From: an uncultured Eggerthellaceae bacterium
GTDB taxonomy: Bacteria > Actinomycetota > Coriobacteriia > Coriobacteriales > Eggerthellaceae
Direction of reading: 5' to 3'
Length of the DNA stretch: 64,000 bases
Assembly (NCBI GenBank): GCA_958452575.1
Contig: CAUDUM010000001.1
Coordinates: forward strand, 434,001-498,000
Of the stretch, positions 16,404 through 24,587 are shown in pieces; the first letter of the stretch is position 1; each line of letters starts with the position of its first letter. The notes under the pieces were generated by a model. That model was not told the DNA's origin and ran no database searches. It was given only the letters and a program-made list of their open reading frames with translations. The translations under genes were made by a program, and so were the position numbers.

Positions 16404-17018
16404 TTACAGGATCTCCCCCGCTTCACCGAACAGCTGCTCGTCGGACAGGCGGGGAACCCAATCGTATTCCCTGAAAAACGCAGCGCGCGTGTGATTGGCG
16501 ATCTGCGCGAGGCGCATAGGATCAAGGCGCTCGGCCTTCGGAGCCCTGATCGCGTAAAGTCCCAAACCGACGTAGGAATGTCCGAGCATCGTCTCGAAGT
16601 ACGGACGCATCTTGTCACGCGGCACTCCTTCGTCGTCCATCATGTCATGCAGCTCGGCGCTCGCTTTGGCGATCAGCCGCCCGGTGAAACGCGGATCGCC
16701 GTTCGGTCCGGTTAATACTCTGAGCGCCCGATCCCACGCGAAGCAGGTGCGAAACCATTTGCACATGTCGTCAAAGGGGTTCTCCGTCGGCGCAAGCGAT
16801 CTCCGACTCCGGTACAGGCTGAGATCCTCCAAAAGCTCCGATTCAATCGCCTCCAGCAGATCCTGCTTGTCCTCGTAATATGCATAGAACGTCGAACGCC
16901 CCACCCCGGAGGCGGCGACGATCTGCTTCACCGAGATCACCTCAAAGGGCTCACGCTCCATCAGCGCGATGAGGGCATGTTTGATCGATTCTTTGGTCTT
17001 GTCTGATCGGTCGGTCAT
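16404..17018 (-). CDS. TetR-family transcriptional regulator
   Basis: One-component repressor of 204 aa. The N-terminal helix-turn-helix is clear: IKHALIALMEREPFEVISVK followed by QIVAASGVGRSTFYAYYEDK (residues about 12-51). The C-terminal ligand domain looks like the TetR_C_8/AcrR type and carries no recognisable ligand motif. Two tandem ATG codons follow AAAGGGG; the second (spacing 5 nt) is preferred. The CocE-like hydrolase gene lies just upstream on the same strand, ending 111 bp before this start with a hairpin between, so this regulator may control it or be co-transcribed with it; the target is inferred. Confidence 0.88.
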   Translation of the reverse strand: MTDRSDKTKESIKHALIALMEREPFEVISVKQIVAASGVGRSTFYAYYEDKQDLLEAIESELLEDLSLYRSRRSLAPTENPFDDMCKWFRTCFAWDRALRVLTGPNGDPRFTGRLIAKASAELHDMMDDEGVPRDKMRPYFETMLGHSYVGLGLYAIRAPKAERLDPMRLAQIANHTRAAFFREYDWVPRLSDEQLFGEAGEIL

Positions 17019-17050
17019 CATCGCCCCTTTCAACAGGGTAATGATAGACC

Positions 17051-17083
17051 AAGGCCGCCTCGAGCGGTTGCCAAGGCGGCCTT
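17051..17083. terminator. Hairpin between the hydrolase and TetR genes
   Basis: A perfect 10-bp stem, AAGGCCGCCT (17051-17060) with AGGCGGCCTT (17074-17083), closes a 13-nt loop. It lies downstream of the reverse-strand hydrolase gene. The T-run is poor, so it may be an attenuator or mRNA-stabilising hairpin. Confidence 0.5.
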
Positions 17084-17129
17084 TCAGGGAAGCTCGTAGT
17101 GCGAAGATCTATCGGATGCCTGGCGATGA

Positions 17130-18938
17130 TTAGAAGATCGGGTGGGACGGATGCGCCTCGGGATCGATCACGAACTCCTTGGTGCGATCATGCTTGGGGC
17201 CGATCACCGGGATCTGCAAATATGACTCATGCGCGCCTCCCGTATGGATGACGTGCTTGCCGGCATTGTTGGTCTCCCAGGTGAGAGGCTCGATCCAATA
17301 CGGCTCGCGAATATAGCGTCCGCAGATCTGCACGCGCAGCGTCTCGCCGGCATGCCACAGGCGGCTTGTAGGGTTGATCTCCACATCGATCGGCACGATC
17401 TCGCCGGGGCCAAGCTTGAGCTCGCGCTCATGCGATTGAATGGGCTGGAAGTCGGTTGACTGCTCGGGATCGAGCTCGCGATGGCTCACACGCATCTTGC
17501 CCCACGCGCCCGGATGCGGCGAGGTGTCGCCGAACACGCAGACCGGCAACTCCGTGCCGTCGGGGCCGATCTTTTTGATCGTGACGAACAGATCCATATC
17601 GTCGTGGCCGACCGCTTCAACCCAGGTATGCAGTTTCATGTAGCCGGTGATCTCGGTGTCTTCGGCAAATGCGAAGTCAAACTCAGCTTGGCCCTCGTTG
17701 GCGTCGTAGGACACGGTCGCCTCAACGGTCGGCGCGTCGTAGGACGCGCTCATAGTCGCGGCGTCGAGATAGAGCTTGCGGTATACGGTGCGTGCCAGCG
17801 GGAACTCCGATTCGGAGCGACGCGAGCAAGCAAGTTCGTCATAGGCATCCTGCACGTCAATACGCACGCGCGGCGTGAGCTCCCAGCCGTTGTGGATATC
17901 TTTGCAGTAGCGGTCGAAGAACAGTTTGAGCTCTTCGATGTTCTCCGGCGTGTAGTAATCCGGCCACTCGAACTCACGATGAGCGCGCAGCCATTTCTCC
18001 TTGGAGGCGGCCAGTCGCCACCCCATGATCGATCCGCGCAGGTGGAAGTGATTCCAGCCAGCGCCCACGTACATCGGACAGGTGATCTTGGAGAAGTCGG
18101 GGATCTTGTTGCGCCAGTAGACGTTCATGAGCGGGTACTTGAGCGCCATCTCGGCTTGGTCGTCGATGCCGTTGAGGCCCGCGGCACCAAGCGTGGCGAA
18201 GCGCGTGAAGGCGACTGCGGGTATGCCGCCCTCGTAAAGCGACTCACGGTACATATCGCTCATGCCTTCCCACGGAGCGATGCAAGCAAGATGCGGCGGC
18301 TGTTGCGCCGCGATATGCCACTGGCTGATGGCAAGCGCCGAGGATCCGGACATCGCCACCTTGCCGTTGCACCAAGGCTGGACGGCAGTCCACTCGATGA
18401 AGTCGTAGCCGTCCTGACCGTCCTGGAGTCCGAACTGGTCATGGTAGCCGTCGGAATAGCCGACGCCTCGGATGTCGACGTTGATGACCGCATAGCCGTT
18501 GCGGCACCAGTATGAAGGGTCAGGCGCCTCGAATTTTGCCATCGGCGAGATTGCGCCCTCGGGCACGCCCGGCGTGAAGCCGACGTCCTTGCCTGTGCGG
18601 TACTCGTTGGGGCGCTTGCCGTAGTTGGACCACGCCAGGATCGCAGGCACCTGCTCGTCGGGACCGCTGGTAGCCGGACGGAAGATGTCGCAGTACAGTT
18701 TTGCGCCATCACGCATCTCGACCGCGACGTCCTGCTCGCAGATGATGCCGGGCGCGGCCTCGTAAGTGTGCGGGTCGAACGGATACGGCTTGGCGAAGGC
18801 CTTATCGTCCACAGGCAAAGCCTGCCACTCCTCCATAGATACCGGCTTGAGCATCTGCGTGTAGATCTGCTCGTAGGTTTCCCCGTTGATGGTCTTTTCG
18901 ACCACGATCTTCTTGCGATCGGCGAATCCGGCGCCCAT
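17130..18938 (-). CDS. CocE/NonD-family serine hydrolase (X-Pro dipeptidyl-peptidase S15-like)
   Basis: Large alpha/beta-hydrolase of 602 aa with the CocE/S15 layout. The catalytic core includes DVAVEMRDGAKLYCDIFRP, VDIRGVGYSDG and the nucleophile elbow AMSGSSALAIS with Ser200 as likely nucleophile. The C-terminal half (from about residue 370) is the beta-sandwich domain typical of cocaine-esterase-like acylases and X-Pro dipeptidases. No signal peptide is seen, so it is probably cytoplasmic. The internal ATG is chosen because AAGGAGG lies 8 nt before it; an open frame extends 54 codons further without support. Substrate unknown: an ester or a proline-containing peptide. Confidence 0.85.
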   Translation of the reverse strand: MGAGFADRKKIVVEKTINGETYEQIYTQMLKPVSMEEWQALPVDDKAFAKPYPFDPHTYEAAPGIICEQDVAVEMRDGAKLYCDIFRPATSGPDEQVPAILAWSNYGKRPNEYRTGKDVGFTPGVPEGAISPMAKFEAPDPSYWCRNGYAVINVDIRGVGYSDGYHDQFGLQDGQDGYDFIEWTAVQPWCNGKVAMSGSSALAISQWHIAAQQPPHLACIAPWEGMSDMYRESLYEGGIPAVAFTRFATLGAAGLNGIDDQAEMALKYPLMNVYWRNKIPDFSKITCPMYVGAGWNHFHLRGSIMGWRLAASKEKWLRAHREFEWPDYYTPENIEELKLFFDRYCKDIHNGWELTPRVRIDVQDAYDELACSRRSESEFPLARTVYRKLYLDAATMSASYDAPTVEATVSYDANEGQAEFDFAFAEDTEITGYMKLHTWVEAVGHDDMDLFVTIKKIGPDGTELPVCVFGDTSPHPGAWGKMRVSHRELDPEQSTDFQPIQSHERELKLGPGEIVPIDVEINPTSRLWHAGETLRVQICGRYIREPYWIEPLTWETNNAGKHVIHTGGAHESYLQIPVIGPKHDRTKEFVIDPEAHPSHPIF

Positions 18939-19129
18939 GCGCTCACCCTCCTTCTTCCGCGGCCCTAAGGGACGAACCCCATTATCCGACGTCATCATAA
19001 TCGCAAGCGCCCGGCGTTCAAACCAGAACACCGGGCGCCAAAATGTCCCGAAGACGTAAATATCACGCTTTCTTCCAACTTCGAACCGCAGCAAAACCAA
19101 CGTTTTACGGCGTCGAAGCGAACCGCTCG

Positions 19130-20248
19130 TTAACCTCGCTTGCCAGGCTCCTCGTACGTCGGCTCCGCATCACCCGAATCCGCATCCTCGATGAACTCGG
19201 CAGGGATCTCCAGAGGCTCGCCCACGCGCTCGCGGGCGGCAGGATCGTTTGCCATCAGCTGCTTGAACGAAGCCGCGTCATCGCTTCCCAGCGGCATCAT
19301 CACGTACACGTTCTGCCCGATGATGATCGGATGCATCTTGGCAGGCGCCTCGGCGGCAACGACAGGCACCTCCTTGCCCGCGGCTGCCTTCGCGGCCTCC
19401 AGGCGCTCCTCCATCTCGGCTTTGACGCGATCGAGCTGAGCGTCGCTGTCCTCACGCCAACGCTGCGCCATCCATGCCTTCAACGCATAGTTGTAGCGCA
19501 TCTGGATGAGCTCGAGCACGATGCAGAACACCATCGCGAAGTACACCATGATCTTCTCGAGCGGCATGTGCATCATCTCGATGCCGGTATGGAAGCCCGC
19601 CGCATCTATCACGAGCAGCGCGCCGATCGCAACGATGAACGTGAGCGCGAGCATCTTCATCTCGGGATGTCCGTTGATGAAGTTGGAGATGGGATCGATG
19701 AAGATCATCATCATGAACACGGCCAGCATGACCGCGATGATCATGATGATGAGGTGATCCGCCATCCCGACCGCGGTGATGACCGAGTCGATCGAAAAGA
19801 CGATGTCCATGACCATGATCGTGCCGACCGCCTGGGGAAGCCCGATCATATGGAGCGCCTTGTACTCCTCGGAGTGGTGCGCCTTGACCTCGGTGAGCTT
19901 GAGCATGTCGATGACCTCGGTGATGCCCTTGTAGATCAGATACGCGCCACCGAGCAAAAGCACGATGTCGCGCACTGAGAATCCGTGCTGGTAGGGACCC
20001 AGATCCACCGTGAACAGCGCGTCGGTCATATGCACCAGATACGACGCGAAGCACAAGAACAGCACGCGCATCACCAACGCGCCGGCAAGGCCGAGCTTGC
20101 GGCCGATGTGCTGCTTGTCCTCAGGCAGGCGGTTGGTGGTGATCGAGATGAACACCAGGTTGTCGATGCCGAGCACTATCTCCAAAAAGATGAGGGTGAT
20201 CAGGCTGATCCACGCCTCAGGCGTGGCGAAGATGGACAAGTCGAACAA
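19130..20248 (-). CDS. TerC-family membrane protein, probable manganese exporter
   Basis: Integral-membrane protein of 372 aa. The TerC core has several hydrophobic helices with acidic motifs in the membrane: EIVLGIDNLVFIS near the start and MDIVFSIDSVITAVGM later. A soluble tail of about 100 residues follows, with a charged helix and an acidic C-terminus. The start is TTG with GAAGGAG 6 nt before it, giving MFDLSIFATPEAW; upstream codons belong to the leader RNA. A yybP-ykoY riboswitch with a terminator precedes it, so manganese should turn it on. TerC proteins with this riboswitch export Mn2+ or load exported enzymes with metal. Confidence 0.93.
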   Translation of the reverse strand: MFDLSIFATPEAWISLITLIFLEIVLGIDNLVFISITTNRLPEDKQHIGRKLGLAGALVMRVLFLCFASYLVHMTDALFTVDLGPYQHGFSVRDIVLLLGGAYLIYKGITEVIDMLKLTEVKAHHSEEYKALHMIGLPQAVGTIMVMDIVFSIDSVITAVGMADHLIIMIIAVMLAVFMMMIFIDPISNFINGHPEMKMLALTFIVAIGALLVIDAAGFHTGIEMMHMPLEKIMVYFAMVFCIVLELIQMRYNYALKAWMAQRWREDSDAQLDRVKAEMEERLEAAKAAAGKEVPVVAAEAPAKMHPIIIGQNVYVMMPLGSDDAASFKQLMANDPAARERVGEPLEIPAEFIEDADSGDAEPTYEEPGKRG

Positions 20249-20300
20249 CGTAAGCTCCTTCTTCTCTCGTCTACTCCTACGCTGCGCGCCAGGGGCCGGC

Positions 20301-20356
20301 AAACAAAAAGACCCATGGCGCAGGACGCCTCGACGAGACGTCCGCGCCATGGGTCT
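20301..20356 (-). terminator. Riboswitch-controlled terminator before terC
   Basis: On the reverse strand AGACCCATGGCGC (20356-20344) pairs perfectly with GCGCCATGGGTCT (20321-20309); an inner GGACG/CGTCC stem extends it, and TTTTTGTTT follows. The 5' arm contains the CCCATGG that would form the 3' side of aptamer helix P1, so aptamer folding and termination exclude each other. Confidence 0.9.
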
Positions 20357-20443
20357 GGTTATTTCAGACACGCCAGACGCCTTTTGCGGCGCCAGGATGT
20401 TGACGTGCCCCATATGGGAATATGCCAACTACTCCCCCATGAG
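20344..20443 (-). promoter_or_regulatory. yybP-ykoY manganese riboswitch (aptamer)
   Basis: The reverse-strand leader of terC has the conserved blocks of the Mn2+-sensing yybP-ykoY riboswitch in order. These are CATGGGGGAGTAG (20441-20429), GTCAACA (20404-20398) and CCAGACCCATGG at the 3' end of the aptamer. P1 forms between ATGGG and CCCAT. Mn2+ binding in this class stabilises P1; here that would prevent the adjoining terminator and switch terC on. The aptamer call is by consensus recognition; the mechanism is inferred from overlap with the terminator. Confidence 0.88.
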
Positions 20444-20545
20444 CAAGGGCATCCTACCACTTCCGCCGCCCATCCCGCCCGAAAAGCGATGATATAATCC
20501 GTGAAGCACAAAAACCACAAGGCGAGCGAAGAGGAACCCTTCCGC

Positions 20546-21355
20546 ATGAACATAGCCGACAAAGCAAACGAGCTCATCCACGGCAAACCCTCCCCCTCCC
20601 AATACGGACACGGAGAAGGTCCGGTAAAGTACATGGACGTCGAGGCGCTCAACCGGCCCTTGACGCTGCCCCGCAAACGGCTTCCCATCGCCATTGCGTT
20701 CGGCATCATCGCGTTGGTCATCGGCGTCTACCTGGCCATGCAGCTCCTTGGCTCCACCATGCACGTGGCGCAAAGGGCGGCCGCCAGCGTTGAGGAGAAT
20801 CTCGCGCGCGACGTGACGATGGACCTGCCCGCGCTGTCCGGCTACGCCGGCATGGATGCGGCGGGGATCAAAGCCGCCGTCGACGGACTCGGGTTCAACG
20901 TCTACACCGCCTCGACCGACGAGGACATCGCCGCCGGAAACCTCGACATGGTCAAGCTGCCCTCCGACGTGAGCGTCGAGGAAGGCGCGATGTATTACCT
21001 GCAGGGCATCGGCAACCTCGATGCGCCTGATGCCGCGCTGCTGCTGAACGGCTCATGGAGGCTTCAGCTCGATTCGAGCGAGGGGCACAACCTGTCGCTT
21101 CGCTATGCCGACTTTGATTCGGGAAGCCTGGACACCGCAGTCGAAGCCGCTATCCAAGCGCAGGGGTTCGATTCCGCAGCCGCCACCGAGCTCGAGGTCG
21201 ACGAGGTCGGCAATTCGTTCCGCTCCGGCACCGTCGACGCCAACGGCGCCACGTACAATTGGCGCGTCTCGGCCATCGCCCTGTCTTCCGTCTACGACAT
21301 CGCAGGACTCCCCGACACCGCGATCTACGTCGGTGTGCGCTTGACCGCCGAATAG
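20546..21355 (+). CDS. Membrane-anchored protein of unknown function
   Basis: Protein of 269 aa that I do not recognise. A cytoplasmic N-terminus of about 50 residues is followed by one hydrophobic helix (IAIAFGIIALVIGVYLAMQL) and an extracytoplasmic domain of about 190 residues rich in Asp, Ala and Gly with no cysteine, so a bitopic N-in protein is likely. A TATAAT box (20493-20498) lies 48 bp before the ATG, on the opposite side from the divergent terC riboswitch. GAGGAA lies about 9 nt before the ATG. A GTG 45 nt earlier is only 2 nt from the -10 box and is rejected. An intrinsic terminator follows. Confidence 0.75.
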   Translation: MNIADKANELIHGKPSPSQYGHGEGPVKYMDVEALNRPLTLPRKRLPIAIAFGIIALVIGVYLAMQLLGSTMHVAQRAAASVEENLARDVTMDLPALSGYAGMDAAGIKAAVDGLGFNVYTASTDEDIAAGNLDMVKLPSDVSVEEGAMYYLQGIGNLDAPDAALLLNGSWRLQLDSSEGHNLSLRYADFDSGSLDTAVEAAIQAQGFDSAAATELEVDEVGNSFRSGTVDANGATYNWRVSAIALSSVYDIAGLPDTAIYVGVRLTAE

Positions 21356-21408
21356 CCGATTGGCGGCATGCCGCGGCGACGCCCGGCAAGCGGATCCCCA
21401 TCAACCAA

Positions 21409-21452
21409 GCGGGGCTGGAAACATTCGCTTCCAGCCCCGCTTTCGCATTTTA
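21409..21452 (+). terminator. Intrinsic terminator
   Basis: A perfect 13-bp stem (21409-21421 with 21430-21442; arms AGCGGGGCTGGAA and TTCCAGCCCCGCT) closes an 8-nt loop and is followed by TTCGCATTTT. It ends the membrane-anchored gene and faces the convergent rsmB end. Confidence 0.9.
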
Positions 21453-21471
21453 GCTCCTTAGCCCGTGTCGG

Positions 21472-22929
21472 CTAGCCTGTCTGCTTCCTGACGAACGTAA
21501 CCGCGAAATGAGCATCCGAGGACCCGGATGAAAGGCACGGCACGAAGCACGATCGTCCGCCGATGGGAGCCAACGCGAACGCCGATCCCTCCGGGCTCGC
21601 AAGAAACGCCTTGACGACATCGAAATTCTCCTTGCGCGTGACCGTGCACGTCGCATAGGCCAGCGTCCCGCCTTCCGAGACGCACGCCGACGCGGAGCGG
21701 AGCAACGCAAGCTGCGTACGCGCCAGATCATCGACATGCGCGGGCGTGAGGCGCCAGCGGATCTCGGGATGGCGGCGAAGCGTGCCCAAACCGGAGCAGG
21801 GGGCGTCGATGAACACGAGGTCGAATCTGCGACCCCCCAGATCGTCCTGGAGCCGCGTGGCGTCGGCGACAACGCCCTCGATCGCATCCAACCTATAGGC
21901 CGCCGCGCGCTCCTTGAGCAGCTTCACCTTGAACGAATGGTTGTCCACGGCGGCATGGACCTGCAGGAGCGCGCCCCAGCGGCGGACGGCAGCCGCCTCG
22001 ACGAGGATCGTCTTGGTCCCGCGCCCAGCGCCCACCTCCAGCAGCGACTCGGGCTTGCGGTCGGGCAGGATAAGCGATGCGACAGCCTGCGAAGACGCAT
22101 CGGAGACGAGCATCTTGCCCTGGTCGATCAGATGGCGGATGCGCCCATCCGCAAGCACGCGCGCGGGCTCAACGCGAAGGCAGCCCTGCACGGCAATGCC
22201 GTCGACCTCTACGGGATCGACGGTGGCTTTGGCGCGCTCAAGCTCTGCGGCAACCTCCCCCGCTTGGGCTTTCAAAGGGTTGTCCGCCACGAAAAGCGGA
22301 GCGGGTTCGTTGCTCGCGCGCATGAATTCGCGCGCCGCTTCGGGTCCGAGGTCGCGCACCAGCAGCTCTGCCAGCCACTGCGGGAACCCGCACAAACGCG
22401 CGAATGCGCAAATGTCCTCGGCAGGGTCACCGAAGGGGAATTCGGCCGCAACGCGGGTAAGCGCGCGCAGGGCGGCGTTTCCCAAGCCGGCGGCACGCGG
22501 AGCGACCGCGCGCACGAGCTCGACGCCCTGATCCACCACCGCATACGGCTCTTTTTTGAGGAAGACCATCTCGTACGCGGCGATGCGCAAGGCGTCTCGC
22601 ACATCGGATTTGACGTCGCGCGGGGATCGCAGCGATCGATCGATCAGCTCGTCGAGCACGCCTTCGGTAGACACGACGCCCAGCACCAGGCGCGTGGCGA
22701 ACGCACGATCCTCGGGCGCCATATGGGAGCGGTCAATCGTCGCCCGTATGACATCCTGCGCGTAGGCATCCCTTTCGCGGACGATGCGGCAGGCGTCGAG
22801 CGCCACCAAACGGGCAGGGCTCGCATGCGATGGAACGGAGCGGCGATCCTCATGCCTGGAACCGCGATGCGGACGGTTCGACTGCTCGGAACGACGACCG
22901 TCGGAACGGGAGGAACGGCGGCTATCCAT
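21472..22929 (-). CDS. rsmB: 16S rRNA (cytosine-967 C5) methyltransferase
   Basis: SAM-dependent RNA methyltransferase of 485 aa. A basic, probably disordered N-terminus (about 1-35) precedes a NusB-like RNA-binding domain (VALDACRIVRERDAYAQDVI onward). The Rossmann methyltransferase domain follows, with SLLEVGAGRGTKTILV (SAM loop), DAPCSGLGTLRRHPEIRW and the catalytic-cysteine motif YATCTVTRKEN. Its ATG overlaps the fmt stop (ATGGATAG), so translation is coupled. The def-fmt-rsmB order is widespread. Confidence 0.93.
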   Translation of the reverse strand: MDSRRSSRSDGRRSEQSNRPHRGSRHEDRRSVPSHASPARLVALDACRIVRERDAYAQDVIRATIDRSHMAPEDRAFATRLVLGVVSTEGVLDELIDRSLRSPRDVKSDVRDALRIAAYEMVFLKKEPYAVVDQGVELVRAVAPRAAGLGNAALRALTRVAAEFPFGDPAEDICAFARLCGFPQWLAELLVRDLGPEAAREFMRASNEPAPLFVADNPLKAQAGEVAAELERAKATVDPVEVDGIAVQGCLRVEPARVLADGRIRHLIDQGKMLVSDASSQAVASLILPDRKPESLLEVGAGRGTKTILVEAAAVRRWGALLQVHAAVDNHSFKVKLLKERAAAYRLDAIEGVVADATRLQDDLGGRRFDLVFIDAPCSGLGTLRRHPEIRWRLTPAHVDDLARTQLALLRSASACVSEGGTLAYATCTVTRKENFDVVKAFLASPEGSAFALAPIGGRSCFVPCLSSGSSDAHFAVTFVRKQTG

Positions 22930-23878
22930 CGATGCGCTCCCACGTGCATCCGCCCGCTTTGATTCCCTGGATGCCGGCGGCAAAGGCGCGGGCATCCATC
23001 GACTTCTTTCCATCGGGCTTGAGCGCCAGCACCTCGATGGGCCCGTCGCTCAGCCCCAGGAACAAGCGCTTCCCGGAAAAGCGAACCATCCCTTGCTCCA
23101 AACCGTCGCAAAGGCTAGCTGCGCGATCGTCGACGGGAAGCGACGTTTGCTCCAAAGTGACGGATCTTCCCGCAATGACAGCACGCGCAGGATGCGCTTC
23201 GCTCGAGGCAAGCACCTCGCGAACCGCTGCAGCTGCAGAATCATCCGGGCCGGGAAACAGTTCGTCCTTGCCAAGCTTTTCGGCATAGGTGGCCGAACCT
23301 TCATCCTGATACGTCCACTCAGCGCCGCCCTGCTCGACGACCGAAAGCCCCGTCAGCAGCGCACGGGCACCCAGGTTCGCAAGCTCGTCGGTAAGCTCGG
23401 TAGCGGATTTGCCCTCGACTTCGGTCGCGCGTCGCACGCAATACGGACCAGTGTCGAGCCCCTCCTCCATGCGCATGATGCACACGCCCGTATACTCATC
23501 GCCCGCAAGAATAGAACGCTCGATCGGAGCCGCACCGCGCCAGCGCGGAAGCAGCGACGCATGCACGTTGAGGCAGCCGTAACGCGGGATCTCGAGCACT
23601 TCGCGCGGGAGGATGCAGCCGTAGGCGGCAACGCAGATCGCGTCGGGTGCCAGCTCCTCCAGATACGCCTGCTCCTCGGCATCGCGCAAGGTCTTGGGCG
23701 TGCGCACGGGGATCTCCAAGCGCTCCGCAACCGCCTTCACCGGCGACGACTCCAGCTTGGAGCCCCGGCCGCGCACGGCGTCGGGACGCGTGTAGACGCA
23801 CACGACCTCGTGTTGCTGGGCAAGTTCGACCAGGATATCGGCAGCCAGCTTGGGCGTGCCCATGAAGACGACGCGCAT
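22922..23878 (-). CDS. fmt: Methionyl-tRNA formyltransferase
   Basis: Formylates the amino group of initiator Met-tRNA using 10-formyl-tetrahydrofolate. The 318-aa protein begins MRVVFMGTPKLAADILVEL, has the folate/catalytic region LNVHASLLPRWRGAAPIERS and EEGLDTGP, and a C-terminal OB-like tRNA-binding domain. It starts 3 nt after the def stop and overlaps rsmB by 8 nt at its end, so the three genes form one coupled unit. Confidence 0.96.
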   Translation of the reverse strand: MRVVFMGTPKLAADILVELAQQHEVVCVYTRPDAVRGRGSKLESSPVKAVAERLEIPVRTPKTLRDAEEQAYLEELAPDAICVAAYGCILPREVLEIPRYGCLNVHASLLPRWRGAAPIERSILAGDEYTGVCIMRMEEGLDTGPYCVRRATEVEGKSATELTDELANLGARALLTGLSVVEQGGAEWTYQDEGSATYAEKLGKDELFPGPDDSAAAAVREVLASSEAHPARAVIAGRSVTLEQTSLPVDDRAASLCDGLEQGMVRFSGKRLFLGLSDGPIEVLALKPDGKKSMDARAFAAGIQGIKAGGCTWERIDG

Positions 23879-23881
23879 CGT

Positions 23882-24418
23882 CTACCGGACCTTGGGATCG
23901 ACGGAGGTCTGCCCCGGCTTGGCGCCGGCAGCGACGGCGAGCTCGTAATCTCTCAGAGCCTTGATGCGCGCGATGGGATCGCAGCGCTCGAACATCGTGA
24001 TGCCGTCAAGATGATCAATCTCGTGCTGCAGGCAACGACCCAAAAGACCGTCCCCTTCGATGATCCACTCCTCGCCGTCAAGATCGAAGTAGCGCACGCG
24101 CGCCCACGGCTGGCGCGAAATCGGCACGGCGACACCGGGGCAGGAAAGGCAGCCCTCGTCCTCGGTGACCGGATCTCCCTTGACCTCCAGGATCTCGGGA
24201 TTGACCAGGATGATGGGATCGCCCTGCTCCTCTTCGCAGTCGATCACGACAAGGCGCTTGAGCACGCCGAGCTGGGGTGCCGCCAAACCGCAGCCGTCGT
24301 TTTTGTACATCGTCTTGATCATCTGCTTGGCAAGCTTCTTCAGGCTTTTATCGCCAAGATCGCACGGCTCGCAAACGGTGTTGAGCAGAGGGTTGGGGGA
24401 TTGAACGATGGTGACCAC
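23882..24418 (-). CDS. def: Peptide deformylase
   Basis: Metallohydrolase of 178 aa that removes the formyl group from nascent proteins. All three PDF motifs are present: GCGLAAPQLG (motif 1), EGCLSCPG with the metal-binding cysteine (motif 2) and QHEIDHLDG (motif 3, HExxH). The start is GTG (GTG-GTC-ACC) with AAAGGA about 10 nt before it. The next gene upstream is dnaG, 169 bp away on the same strand. Confidence 0.96.
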   Translation of the reverse strand: MVTIVQSPNPLLNTVCEPCDLGDKSLKKLAKQMIKTMYKNDGCGLAAPQLGVLKRLVVIDCEEEQGDPIILVNPEILEVKGDPVTEDEGCLSCPGVAVPISRQPWARVRYFDLDGEEWIIEGDGLLGRCLQHEIDHLDGITMFERCDPIARIKALRDYELAVAAGAKPGQTSVDPKVR

Positions 24419-24587
24419 CTATAACACGTCCTTTGCAACTCGAAGGTGCTGCGGCCCGCCGGACCATCGGCAAGCCGATACTGTTTTCATCAGGTCGTAT
24501 TGTCCGCGCTGCATCGCGTTTTGTACAGGACAGGACGGCAAACATCCACAAGAGCAGCGCCGACGGAGCCTACAGGAGCGTCGATGC

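Noticed and set aside
19130..20428. TerC protein extended 60 codons upstream
   Set aside because: The extension runs through the riboswitch and terminator; the TTG after GAAGGAG gives the normal TerC N-terminus.
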